DNA of 64,000 nt from Trichobilharzia regenti (taxonomy: Eukaryota; Platyhelminthes; Trematoda; Strigeidida; Schistosomatidae). The stretch spans positions 11,414,589-11,478,588 of the forward strand of contig OX235268.1 in assembly GCA_944472135.2 (NCBI GenBank), read 5' to 3'. The translations under genes and the position numbers were made by a program. Positions 38,945-50,263 of the stretch are shown here, one piece after another. The first letter of the stretch is position 1. Every line of letters begins with the position of its first letter. Below the pieces are notes generated by a model, which was not told the origin of the DNA, made no database searches, and saw only the letters and a list, made by a program, of their open reading frames with translations.

Positions 38945-39120
38945 AGCTACAGGAGATAAATCAAGAGCGGAGACCTCCTTGGCCATAGTGCTTCGTGACG
39001 CAAGTCTGAATTTAGGAAGCGACATGAGCTCCTCCAGCTACGCCTTTCTAGTGAGTGCAAACTAGCAAGAAACCCAGGTCCGAAGCATCCTAACTATTTT
39101 CTTCAACAATTCACAGTGCA
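38945..39120 (+). mobile_element. Hammerhead SINE, second subfamily
   Basis: Matches 34936-35100 through GGAAGCGACATGAGCTC, the ribozyme region and the TTTTCTTCAACAATTCACA tail. The B box is degenerate (AAGTCTGAATTTAGG). It lies about 0.6 kb upstream of the tandem array. Confidence 0.65.
39042..39086 (+). ncRNA. Hammerhead ribozyme remnant (SINE-borne)
   Basis: CTAGTGA occupies the CUGAUGA position (39048-39054). Stem II is GTGC(39055)/GCAA(39065) around the loop AAACTA. GAAAC is at 39069-39073 and the cleavage triplet GTC at 39078-39080. Stem I (GCCTTT with CGAAGC) is partly broken. Stem II is the clearest of the copies. Confidence 0.55.
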
Positions 39121-39732
39121 TTGTGATGGTGAGCAGCCTTGAATGGTGGCCAAATATTATATTGCCTTGGGATACATTTATTAACACTTTAAACCTTATC
39201 GATGCTATGAGCCAGAATCCTAAATTTTTAATCAAAATACTTCCTGTGGGGAAATCTTACAACCGGAACTTTGATTCAGTTTAGGTTACTCACAGTATTT
39301 GTAAGGTTTTAAAACAAAAATTATACGTACACATACATATCATTATAACTTGGATTCATACATATATGTATTAAAACATACTAATTTTATAACTCATTAA
39401 GTGAAATAAAACGGTCAGTCAAATAATGGCACTTAAAATGTGATGGTAGCACCATGATGCCCATGGGAATTCTGAAATTCCTAGCCTCAGAAAGCACCAG
39501 AATCTGCTATATTTCGTGTAAAAGTCAGGGCCTGAATTCTCCTTAGCTTAACGCATCCTAACATGAAAATACATCTGAGAAAGTAGAAGATTAAACCAGC
39601 CAAGTGCTATGCATATAAAAAAAAAAGAATCACAAGTTATGAAAAGGTGGAATTACTGACGAAAAAACACATAAACTGATGAGACATCACAAGCCGAAAT
39701 TCAAAAAAATTCATGGTGATATCAGCATAAAT
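39121..39732. other. Non-coding, nothing recognised
   Basis: Sequence between the SINE and the tandem array. No gene recognised. Confidence 0.45.
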
Positions 39733-40147
39733 GAATGTAAAACACTAAGGATCCCTTCATTTCTACTACAGAAACAAACAGTGCACAGATAATTTTGAAA
39801 TGAATGAAGCCTTATTTAGAAGTATACTTGAAATCAGTGAAAACATTAGAACGATTTGAGTGAAAATAAATCTGTCATTATGCATATGCATAGTGACAAT
39901 ACATATAGAATTTATTTCTTAAGCTACTATCACGTATCAATAAATTCAAAATAACAAAGTCGTGATCTGACAGATAATATAAATGTTGACGCCTGAGAAA
40001 TGAGCCTTGTTGTTTGTCAACAGTGTTTAGCAATTGTGCTCCTATCTCACTACTTTTATGCATCAAAGAAGTCAACATGTTTGCGTTTGTTGTTTAGAGA
40101 AGCAGCGTGAAGATAATAGTGAAGGGATGGATAATGAATGGAGGTGG
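39733..40147 (+). repeat. Tandem array: short partial unit at left edge
   Basis: Matches 42417-42831 (offset 2684) with about nine substitutions, most near its two ends. It then jumps at a shared CACA to sequence equivalent to 45206. Relative to a full unit, about 2.37 kb is missing at this junction. It is more diverged than the internal copies. Confidence 0.88.
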
Positions 40148-40713
40148 CACAAAATAAGAAATTTGATACACGTTTGATGAAAAGAATCAATACCACAGGA
40201 AAGTCAGTTTCGGCAGCAGTATTCACATTTCATCGGTTGCAAACAACGTGAATATTAAAGAATACGTGCGATCGATGTGACACAGTGTAGACATTCTCAA
40301 AGTGAATCACTAGGTCATTTTATGAGAGTATAACACAGATGAGGTGGGGATGGTATAGAAAGTTAGAACAATCAATCGTGAACCATATAGAGACACTGAC
40401 CACATTTAAATCGCTCTCACACTTGGATCCAGTGGAAGTACACCTCAACGATTTACCGTTGACGTCGTAATCACCTGATGTAGCAATGAAACTGTTTCGA
40501 TTGCCTTAATCCTTCCGCTCCATGAGGATTATGAAAACCCCTTGTGCATGGAATGGTTGTCATGTATGTTTTAAATGCTGATTTCTTGATAACAGCCTAA
40601 TCGATGTTTGCGATGTTGATAAATACAAGAGAATGAGTAAAATAAAATTAACTGATTTTATCCTGTAAAATATATTCCCAGTCGCCTTTTCATAGAACCT
40701 TCTTGTTTTATTC

Positions 40714-41256
40714 ATGACTGACTTTCCCTATTTTCCATTTGTATTATCGACTGTTAAACTAGGTGATTTATTTCGAATGCCTCAGCCGAATGGGGATTGT
40801 AAACCAACCAGACACATTCCCAACATATCACGATTAATAGCACACATTGAAGCAGTGTTCAATCACTTACGACAACAATCCATACAAGACATGAAGCAAT
40901 GATATTTTGCGGACTTAGAAAACCACGTATTTCTCAGTCCAATTCCAGCAGTCCTGTTTAGTCACAGGTTGATTCGCTGACATGAACGTTTGCAGTTGCA
41001 TTTTACAATACCTTTCGAACATCCGATAAGAATATATCGAACTTCGAGTGTCATGCTAGAGTTAAAACGTCCTTTATTGCAGATCACGCCTAATAGACAA
41101 GCCTGGATAATCAACTATTTTCCTTCTTTGTTTAAACATTTTTCTGATGGATATGCATTAGAAACAAGTGCAAAGTAACGTTTTGTAAAAAATTTCTGGT
41201 AGGGTTGTTCAGAGTGAATTTAACGTAGGCAAAACCTATAATCTCATAGTGATGAG
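40714..41256 (+). pseudogene. Exon-like pseudogene fragment, array copy 1
   Basis: One frame runs from 40714 to 41174 (about 154 codons) broken only by two TGA codons (40900-40902, 40978-40980). It ends at a donor-like AAA/GTAACG. A 28-nt intron-like gap (41175-41202, GTAACG to CTGGTAG) is followed by a 54-nt segment (41203-41256) that keeps the phase and ends at a strong donor, GATGAG/GTAAGG. Peptide hallmarks are LGDLFRMPQPNGDC and TPNRQAWIINYFPS; I do not recognise the family. Both stops could be CGA-to-TGA transitions. Pseudogene of an unknown spliced gene, or chance. Confidence 0.4.
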
Positions 41257-41756
41257 GTAAGGGAATTGTATCTTTCCACTCAGAACAACCAAATCAACAA
41301 TTCACTCCCGTTCGAATGTGAAATAGTCGATGAATAAACTTTCAGGAGGTTTCCTACTGTTTTTATCGCATTAAACTGTTTCGAACACAAATGAATTCGT
41401 TTGTATAATATTCATCCTAATAATTAGTGTTATGCTGCGCAGAACACTACGCAAAACTAACTTGTAGGGGCAAATTGTAATTTTTTTGATATTTCGTACT
41501 TAGCCACTGAACTGGATAGCCTGATTAATATACTAACTGTTTCAGTAACTTTACCTGAGGATTCAGGTTCTGTAAAGTTTCGGCTCTAACAAACATGAAC
41601 AGACGCATTTCACGCAAAGTGAAATGACTGGCTGGCTGACTGAAATGTTTTCTTAGATAGTTCACAGACTTCCACGAGGCTAAGGACGTGAACAGTTGTT
41701 GATTCACCTTGAAGTAGTGATCAACCTTCGTATCCTTTTAATAATAAACCGCTGCA

Positions 41757-42158
41757 GTGATGATTAGTATAAATGGTAGGCAAATCCTAAAGCTAGTATT
41801 ATTTAAGTCAGCTGCTATGATTTCATTTTACCACAACGGTGGTCATACATTGTCATGTCATGGTTCTGAATATCCTAGTGAAACTAAGGTGACATTAAAT
41901 CCTGTTCACCACTCAAGAAGTCGTGTGTTTGCAAATCATCCTAAAATCAGGTCTCGTATTTCCGTAAGCATCACTCAAATATATCAGATTTGAGGTGAAT
42001 ATCATTTACTATCAGCACCAACCAGTTGGTTTGCAAAGCGGTATTACTTCCAACAATGTCCATTCATTATTTCTTGGAGTGTGTCAACGGAATTTGACAG
42101 ATATCAGATATACCAAGTAAATTTGTCCATAAATTCACAGAAATACACATTCGAGTGA
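41757..42158 (+). pseudogene. Second coding-like frame, array copy 1
   Basis: A 78-codon frame (41757-41993) continues in the same phase past a single TGA for 54 more codons to 42158. Peptide hallmarks are GGHTLSCHGSEYPSE and SAPTSWFAKRYYFQQC. Unrecognised. It is downstream of the 40714 fragment on the same strand, but no convincing splice link was found. Copies lie at 46815-47216 and 51873-52274. Confidence 0.3.
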
Positions 42159-44228
42159 ATGTAGACCGTGATACCTGCGAATATGAGAATAAACACCAAC
42201 GAATGTGATGAAATTGTAGTTTGAGTAGTCAAATTATCTTTCCTACTGTACTCGTCTAAAGATTCACTAGTGGTTATCCAGAGTACAGGAAGCTTAAGTT
42301 GATGTGTGAATATTGCCATCGTGAATACAAAATGGTTCTTCTGAATACACATATTACTTCTGCATATACAATTCAGTTGCATACACGTTGTTTCACGTAT
42401 CACAACATTCATTCATGTATGTAAATCACTGAGGACGCCTTCATTTCTACTGCAGAAACAAACAGCGCACAGATAACTTTGAAATGAATGAAGCCTTATT
42501 TAGAAGTATACTTGAAATCAGTGAAAACATTAGAACGATTTGAGTGAAAATAAATCTGTCATTATGCATATGCATAGTGACAATACATATAGAATTTATT
42601 TCTTAAGCTACTATCACGTATCAATAAATTCAAAATAACAAAGTCGTGATCTGACAGATAATATAAATGTTGACGCCTGAGAAATGAGCCTTGTTGTTTG
42701 TCAACAGTGTTTAGCAATTGTGCTCCTATCTCACTACTTTTATGCATCAAAGAAGTCAACATGTTTTCGTTTGTTGTTTAGAGAAGCAGCGTGAAGATAA
42801 TAGTGAAGGGATGGATAATGAATGGGCGTGGTACACATACACCAGGTCAAGGCTTCAGAATGATTCAAGGGAACAAGAAATTGTTTATGCCTGTATTTTC
42901 AAAATTAAGATTTTCGTATGAAGATGCAAACACTTCTACTTGCGCTGATTATGAGAGAAGCGATCTGAGAGATTGGAGCTCGCCACGTTGAGTGGTTGTT
43001 TGTCTCTGTATATTTCTGCATTATTCATTCCAGAACTCCGGTTAATTCATATCGTGGTGATGCTACTATACGGATGACAATGAAGATTTGAAGTTGCTGC
43101 ATTTCTGATGACAACCCACTATTGATCAGGTTAACTCACCCTCCTCTTTTTTAGTTGAAAGTATTAGGTGTCGTGCGTACAACTATTCCAATCTTTGGTT
43201 ATGAAGGACAAGATAATCGTTCACACTTTCTTTGCGTCAGATAAATTTGATACTGGTAGATCGTGAGTCTATGACCTGTGGTTCAGTAGCTCGATATAGC
43301 ATATATCGAACTATCTCCACGTTCTTGGTAACGTCAGGAACACTGCGGAATCAATAGAGACTTCTAAGTAGACACACCGAAAATTGCTTATGGACTGTCG
43401 GCGAAAGTCGAACATATCTGAAAAAGCAAACCAAACGTGGTCTATTTAGTTTTCGAGGGAAATCTGATTGGCCGAAGGTACACATATTTTCATTTTACAC
43501 GACGATAACTTCCCTTGTTGCACATGTTATACACTGAATGCCTTTTGATCATTTTAAATGTAATGTGTCGACTGCTTCAGGATGCTTATATTTTCTAGGT
43601 GTTCATCCATTTTCACGTTGCGTATGTTTCTTCGAATTGCAGCATTGTTTGAAGTTCTCATCGAATATGTTCTCAGATTCTTTATACATAGAAGTCAGTT
43701 GCTTCCATATAATAGGCTGAGCGGTTTCAATAAAGTATTCTAGCAAGAGAATTGAGAGTGCATCTGTGATTATCTTCTGCAAATTACTTGTCGCTAACAG
43801 ATTAGTTTGCGATTTCAAACAATGTTAATTGAACATCACTGATGGTTCCACTGAACTAGAATATCTCCGTTTGAATCAACATAATGTCACTCAAAAATTT
43901 CAGGTTTGTTTGAGAATTATCGAAGAACATATGTGGATTTCTAAATCTGATGTTCCCGGGAGAAGCAAATGATGAACAAACCATGCTGCTTATTAACAAT
44001 GAGTACTTTGAATTTGTCTACGAGTTAAAATGTGATAATTAGGAGATATGAGAGAACTACTATATACTGGCATTGCAATTTGCTTCGATGTATCCGTCTA
44101 TCTATCTGCAGATCGCGTTTTACTTGATGTTGACAGTTGTGAAGATATTTCACCTAAGAAAATGTGTATTATTCCACTGAATAGTAAACTGACTAAAATG
44201 AAATATTTTCCCTTTTACATGTATATGT

Positions 44229-44253
44229 TATTAATAATAATAATAATAATAAT
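44229..44253 (+). repeat. (TAA)n microsatellite in array copy 1
   Basis: About seven to eight TAA/AAT triplets. The same tract and length occur in copy 2 near 49287-49311, unusual for a mutable repeat unless the copies are very young or homogenised. Confidence 0.85.
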
Positions 44254-45205
44254 TTCTTTTATTCCAAAACACTACTTGTGATACAGAATGTAATTCTCAG
44301 CAATTTTGCTACAGCATTGTATCAAGTTAGTACATCATCAATAAATAAACTTCAACATAGTTTAAGGAAATCTCAGTTCATTATGTCCACTACATATTGG
44401 TATGTTGGTAGCAAAGCCAAAAATTGAACACAGTGTTTGAAGGTGTTAGAGAAGTAGATGGTAGCATATTTACTGGCGTAAGCAGAAGAAAGAAACACAG
44501 AAGCATACAACAGAGGAAAAAGAGAGAGAGAGAAAAGGAAATGAAAGAAAGAAAACGTTGTGCCTATAAATGATATGAGTTGGAAAGACGAGATCCAGTT
44601 GTTCTACTATTTGATAAGTTATAGGTATCAGGCTTATGCTTTCTTCATCGCACAGAACATGAGCTAAGTAGGGCGTGGTTGAGTTTTTGTACTGACTAGT
44701 GTGAGCATATAGTTTTCTATATAGGCTTCTGTTTCTGATTGATGAGATACAAGTGGAGAATTGTGAATAAAGAGGGTGGTGTGAGTTAGACAAAATGGAT
44801 TTTGCCCATTTTCACATGAGTCCATGGGCGTGTCAACCAGAATATTAACAAGCAGGTTAAGTGGCACGTAGCTTACCCTGGAGACAGAATTCAACATCCT
44901 GCGTATTAAGGTATAGACCTACATAAGTAGCCCTGAAAAACTAAGAGGGAAAAGTAAAGAATAAAAAACAGAATGCGGGACTTAACGAATTGTAGAAGTA
45001 AGGGTTGAGTTATACCAGAATGTTTTAACTTCTTCATGTAGAAGAATGGACAGAGACGTGTCAATTTTTAATATTGAGTCTGTATATTTGCAGCGACGCA
45101 AGTATCTCTGATCATTCACATGTTATTTGGGAACAGCCGGAAAACCTCAGAAACTTCCCCAGACAAGTAAAAGCCTTTAGTTGAATAATTAGAATATCGA
45201 CAAAT

Positions 45206-48200
45206 CACAAAATAAGAAATTTGATACACGTTTGATGAAAAGAATCAATACCACAGGAAAGTCAGTTTCGGCAGCAGTATTCACATTTCATCGGTTGCAA
45301 ACAACGTGAATATTAAAGAATACGTGCGATCGATGTGACACAGTGTAGACATTCTCAAAGTGAATCACTAGGTCATTTTATGAGAGTATAACACAGATGA
45401 GGTGGGGATGGTATAGAAAGTTAGAACAATCAATCGTGAACCATATAGAGACACTGACCACATTTAAATCGCTCTCACACTTGGATCCAGTGGAAGTACA
45501 CCTCAACGATTTACCGTTGACGTCGTAATCACCTGATGTAGCAATGAAACTGTTTCGATTGCCTTAATCCTTCCGCTCCATGAGGATTATGAAAACCCCT
45601 TGTGCATGGAATGGTTGTCATGTATGTTTTAAATGCTGATTTCTTGATAACAGCCTAATCGATGTTTGCGATGTTGATAAATACAAGAGAATGAGTAAAA
45701 TAAAATTAACTGATTTTATCCTGTAAAATATATTCCCAGTCGCCTTTTCATAGAACCTTCTTGTTTTATTCATGACTGACTTTCCCTATTTTCCATTTGT
45801 ATTATCGACTGTTAAACTAGGTGATTTATTTCGAATGCCTCAGCCGAATGGGGATTGTAAACCAACCAGACACATTCCCAACATATCACGATTAATAGCA
45901 CACATTGAAGCAGTGTTCAATCACTTACGACAACAATCCATACAAGACATGAAGCAATGATATTTTGCGGACTTAGAAAACCACGTATTTCTCAGTCCAA
46001 TTCCAGCAGTCCTGTTTAGTCACAGGTTGATTCGCTGACATGAACGTTTGCAGTTGCATTTTACAATACCTTTCGAACATCCGATAAGAATATATCGAAC
46101 TTCGAGTGTCATGCTAGAGTTAAAACGTCCTTTATTGCAGATCACGCCTAATAGACAAGCCTGGATAATCAACTATTTTCCTTCTTTGTTTAAACATTTT
46201 TCTGATGGATATGCATTAGAAACAAGTGCAAAGTAACGTTTTGTAAAAAATTTCTGGTAGGGTTGTTCAGAGTGAATTTAACGTAGGCAAAACCTATAAT
46301 CTCATAGTGATGAGGTAAGGGAATTGTATCTTTCCACTCAGAACAACCAAATCAACAATTCACTCCCGTTCGAATGTGAAATAGTCGATGAATAAACTTT
46401 CAGGAGGTTTCCTACTGTTTTTATCGCATTAAACTGTTTCGAACACAAATGAATTCGTTTGTATAATATTCATCCTAATAATTAGTGTTATGCTGCGCAG
46501 AACACTACGCAAAACTAACTTGTAGGGGCAAATTGTAATTTTTTTGATATTTCGTACTTAGCCACTGAACTGGATAGCCTGATTAATATACTAACTGTTT
46601 CAGTAACTTTACCTGAGGATTCAGGTTCTGTAAAGTTTCGGCTCTAACAAACATGAACAGACGCATTTCACGCAAAGTGAAATGACTGGCTGGCTGACTG
46701 AAATGTTTTCTTAGATAGTTCACAGACTTCCACGAGGCTAAGGACGTGAACAGTTGTTGATTCACCTTGAAGTAGTGATCAACCTTCGTATCCTTTTAAT
46801 AATAAACCGCTGCAGTGATGATTAGTATAAATGGTAGGCAAATCCTAAAGCTAGTATTATTTAAGTCAGCTGCTATGATTTCATTTTACCACAACGGTGG
46901 TCATACATTGTCATGTCATGGTTCTGAATATCCTAGTGAAACTAAGGTGACATTAAATCCTGTTCACCACTCAAGAAGTCGTGTGTTTGCAAATCATCCT
47001 AAAATCAGGTCTCGTATTTCCGTAAGCATCACTCAAATATATCAGATTTGAGGTGAATATCATTTACTATCAGCACCAACCAGTTGGTTTGCAAAGCGGT
47101 ATTACTTCCAACAATGTCCATTCATTATTTCTTGGAGTGTGTCAACGGAATTTGACAGATATCAGATATACCAAGTAAATTTGTCCATAAATTCACAGAA
47201 ATACACATTCGAGTGAATGTAGACCGTGATACCTGCGAATATGAGAATAAACACCAACGAATGTGATGAAATTGTAGTTTGAGTAGTCAAATTATCTTTC
47301 CTACTGTACTCGTCTAAAGATTCACTAGTGGTTATCCAGAGTACAGGAAGCTTAAGTTGATGTGTGAATATTGCCATCGTGAATACAAAATGGTTCTTCT
47401 GAATACACATATTACTTCTGCATATACAATTCAGTTGCATACACGTTGTTTCACGTATCACAACATTCATTCATGTATGTAAATCACTGAGGACGCCTTC
47501 ATTTCTACTGCAGAAACAAACAGCGCACAGATAACTTTGAAATGAATGAAGCCTTATTTAGAAGTATACTTGAAATCAGTGAAAACATTAGAACGATTTG
47601 AGTGAAAATAAATCTGTCATTATGCATATGCATAGTGACAATACATATAGAATTTATTTCTTAAGCTACTATCACGTATCAATAAATTCAAAATAACAAA
47701 GTCGTGATCTGACAGATAATATAAATGTTGACGCCTGAGAAATGAGCCTTGTTGTTTGTCAACAGTGTTTAGCAATTGTGCTCCTATCTCACTACTTTTA
47801 TGCATCAAAGAAGTCAACATGTTTTCGTTTGTTGTTTAGAGAAGCAGCGTGAAGATAATAGTGAAGGGATGGATAATGAATGGGCGTGGTACACATACAC
47901 CAGGTCAAGGCTTCAGAATGATTCAAGGGAACAAGAAATTGTTTATGCCTGTATTTTCAAAATTAAGATTTTCGTATGAAGATGCAAACACTTCTACTTG
48001 CGCTGATTATGAGAGAAGCGATCTGAGAGATTGGAGCTCGCCACGTTGAGTGGTTGTTTGTCTCTGTATATTTCTGCATTATTCATTCCAGAACTCCGGT
48101 TAATTCATATCGTGGTGATGCTACTATACGGATGACAATGAAGATTTGAAGTTGCTGCATTTCTGATGACAACCCACTATTGATCAGGTTAACTCACCCT

Positions 48201-50263
48201 CCTCTTTTTTAGTTGAAAGTATTAGGTGTCGTGCGTACAACTATTCCAATCTTTGGTTATGAAGGACAAGATAATCGTTCACACTTTCTTTGCGTCAGAT
48301 AAATTTGATACTGGTAGATCGTGAGTCTATGACCTGTGGTTCAGTAGCTCGATATAGCATATATCGAACTATCTCCACGTTCTTGGTAACGTCAGGAACA
48401 CTGCGGAATCAATAGAGACTTCTAAGTAGACACACCGAAAATTGCTTATGGACTGTCGGCGAAAGTCGAACATATCTGAAAAAGCAAACCAAACGTGGTC
48501 TATTTAGTTTTCGAGGGAAATCTGATTGGCCGAAGGTACACATATTTTCATTTTACACGACGATAACTTCCCTTGTTGCACATGTTATACACTGAATGCC
48601 TTTTGATCATTTTAAATGTAATGTGTCGACTGCTTCAGGATGCTTATATTTTCTAGGTGTTCATCCATTTTCACGTTGCGTATGTTTCTTCGAATTGCAG
48701 CATTGTTTGAAGTTCTCATCGAATATGTTCTCAGATTCTTTATACATAGAAGTCAGTTGCTTCCATATAATAGGCTGAGCGGTTTCAATAAAGTATTCTA
48801 GCAAGAGAATTGAGAGTGCATCTGTGATTATCTTCTGCAAATTACTTGTCGCTAACAGATTAGTTTGCGATTTCAAACAATGTTAATTGAACATCACTGA
48901 TGGTTCCACTGAACTAGAATATCTCCGTTTGAATCAACATAATGTCACTCAAAAATTTCAGGTTTGTTTGAGAATTATCGAAGAACATATGTGGATTTCT
49001 AAATCTGATGTTCCCGGGAGAAGCAAATGATGAACAAACCATGCTGCTTATTAACAATGAGTACTTTGAATTTGTCTACGAGTTAAAATGTGATAATTAG
49101 GAGATATGAGAGAACTACTATATACTGGCATTGCAATTTGCTTCGATGTATCCGTCTATCTATCTGCAGATCGCGTTTTACTTGATGTTGACAGTTGTGA
49201 AGATATTTCACCTAAGAAAATGTGTATTATTCCACTGAATAGTAAACTGACTAAAATGAAATATTTTCCCTTTTACATGTATATGTTATTAATAATAATA
49301 ATAATAATAATTTCTTTTATTCCAAAACACTACTTGTGATACAGAATGTAATTCTCAGCAATTTTGCTACAGCATTGTATCAAGTTAGTACATCATCAAT
49401 AAATAAACTTCAACATAGTTTAAGGAAATCTCAGTTCATTATGTCCACTACATATTGGTATGTTGGTAGCAAAGCCAAAAATTGAACACAGTGTTTGAAG
49501 GTGTTAGAGAAGTAGATGGTAGCATATTTACTGGCGTAAGCAGAAGAAAGAAACACAGAAGCATACAACAGAGGAAAAAGAGAGAGAGAGAAAAGGAAAT
49601 GAAAGAAAGAAAACGTTGTGCCTATAAATGATATGAGTTGGAAAGACGAGATCCAGTTGTTCTACTATTTGATAAGTTATAGGTATCAGGCTTATGCTTT
49701 CTTCATCGCACAGAACATGAGCTAAGTAGGGCGTGGTTGAGTTTTTGTACTGACTAGTGTGAGCATATAGTTTTCTATATAGGCTTCTGTTTCTGATTGA
49801 TGAGATACAAGTGGAGAATTGTGAATAAAGAGGGTGGTGTGAGTTAGACAAAATGGATTTTGCCCATTTTCACATGAGTCCATGGGCGTGTCAACCAGAA
49901 TATTAACAAGCAGGTTAAGTGGCACGTAGCTTACCCTGGAGACAGAATTCAACATCCTGCGTATTAAGGTATAGACCTACATAAGTAGCCCTGAAAAACT
50001 AAGAGGGAAAAGTAAAGAATAAAAAACAGAATGCGGGACTTAACGAATTGTAGAAGTAAGGGTTGAGTTATACCAGAATGTTTTAACTTCTTCATGTAGA
50101 AGAATGGACAGAGACGTGTCAATTTTTAATATTGAGTCTGTATATTTGCAGCGACGCAAGTATCTCTGATCATTCACATGTTATTTGGGAACAGCCGGAA
50201 AACCTCAGAAACTTCCCCAGACAAGTAAAAGCCTTTAGTTGAATAATTAGAATATCGACAAAT
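45206..50263 (+). repeat. Tandem array: full 5058-bp unit, copy 2
   Basis: Same content as copy 1 at an offset of exactly 5058. No difference was noticed on reading, including the microsatellite tract. Confidence 0.95.
45772..46314 (+). pseudogene. Exon-like pseudogene fragment, array copy 2
   Basis: Copy of 40714-41256 with the same two in-frame TGA codons, the same 28-nt intron-like gap and the same donor-like end. Confidence 0.4.

Larger units (their letters stand above)
40148..45205 (+). repeat. Tandem array: full 5058-bp unit, copy 1
   Basis: The unit begins at CACAAAATAAG and recurs at exactly 5058-bp spacing (40148, 45206, 50264). All open frames in copies 1 and 2 are the same length and sequence at constant offset, so there are no indels and no amino-acid differences in any of them. 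The unit holds a TAA microsatellite, an AG-rich run and several exon-like frames, but no recognised transposase, RT or host domain. Function unknown. Confidence 0.95.

Noticed and set aside
41525..41707. Minus-strand 60-codon frame repeated in all three array copies
   Set aside because: Repetition follows from the tandem array and is not independent evidence of coding.
42562..42762. Minus-strand 66-codon frame present four times (39878, 42562, 47620, 52678)
   Set aside because: Its conservation reflects recent duplication only. No family features or splice context.
43285..43310. Short hairpin TCGATATA-GCA-TATATCGA
   Set aside because: Stems of this size are common in AT-rich sequence. No associated gene.
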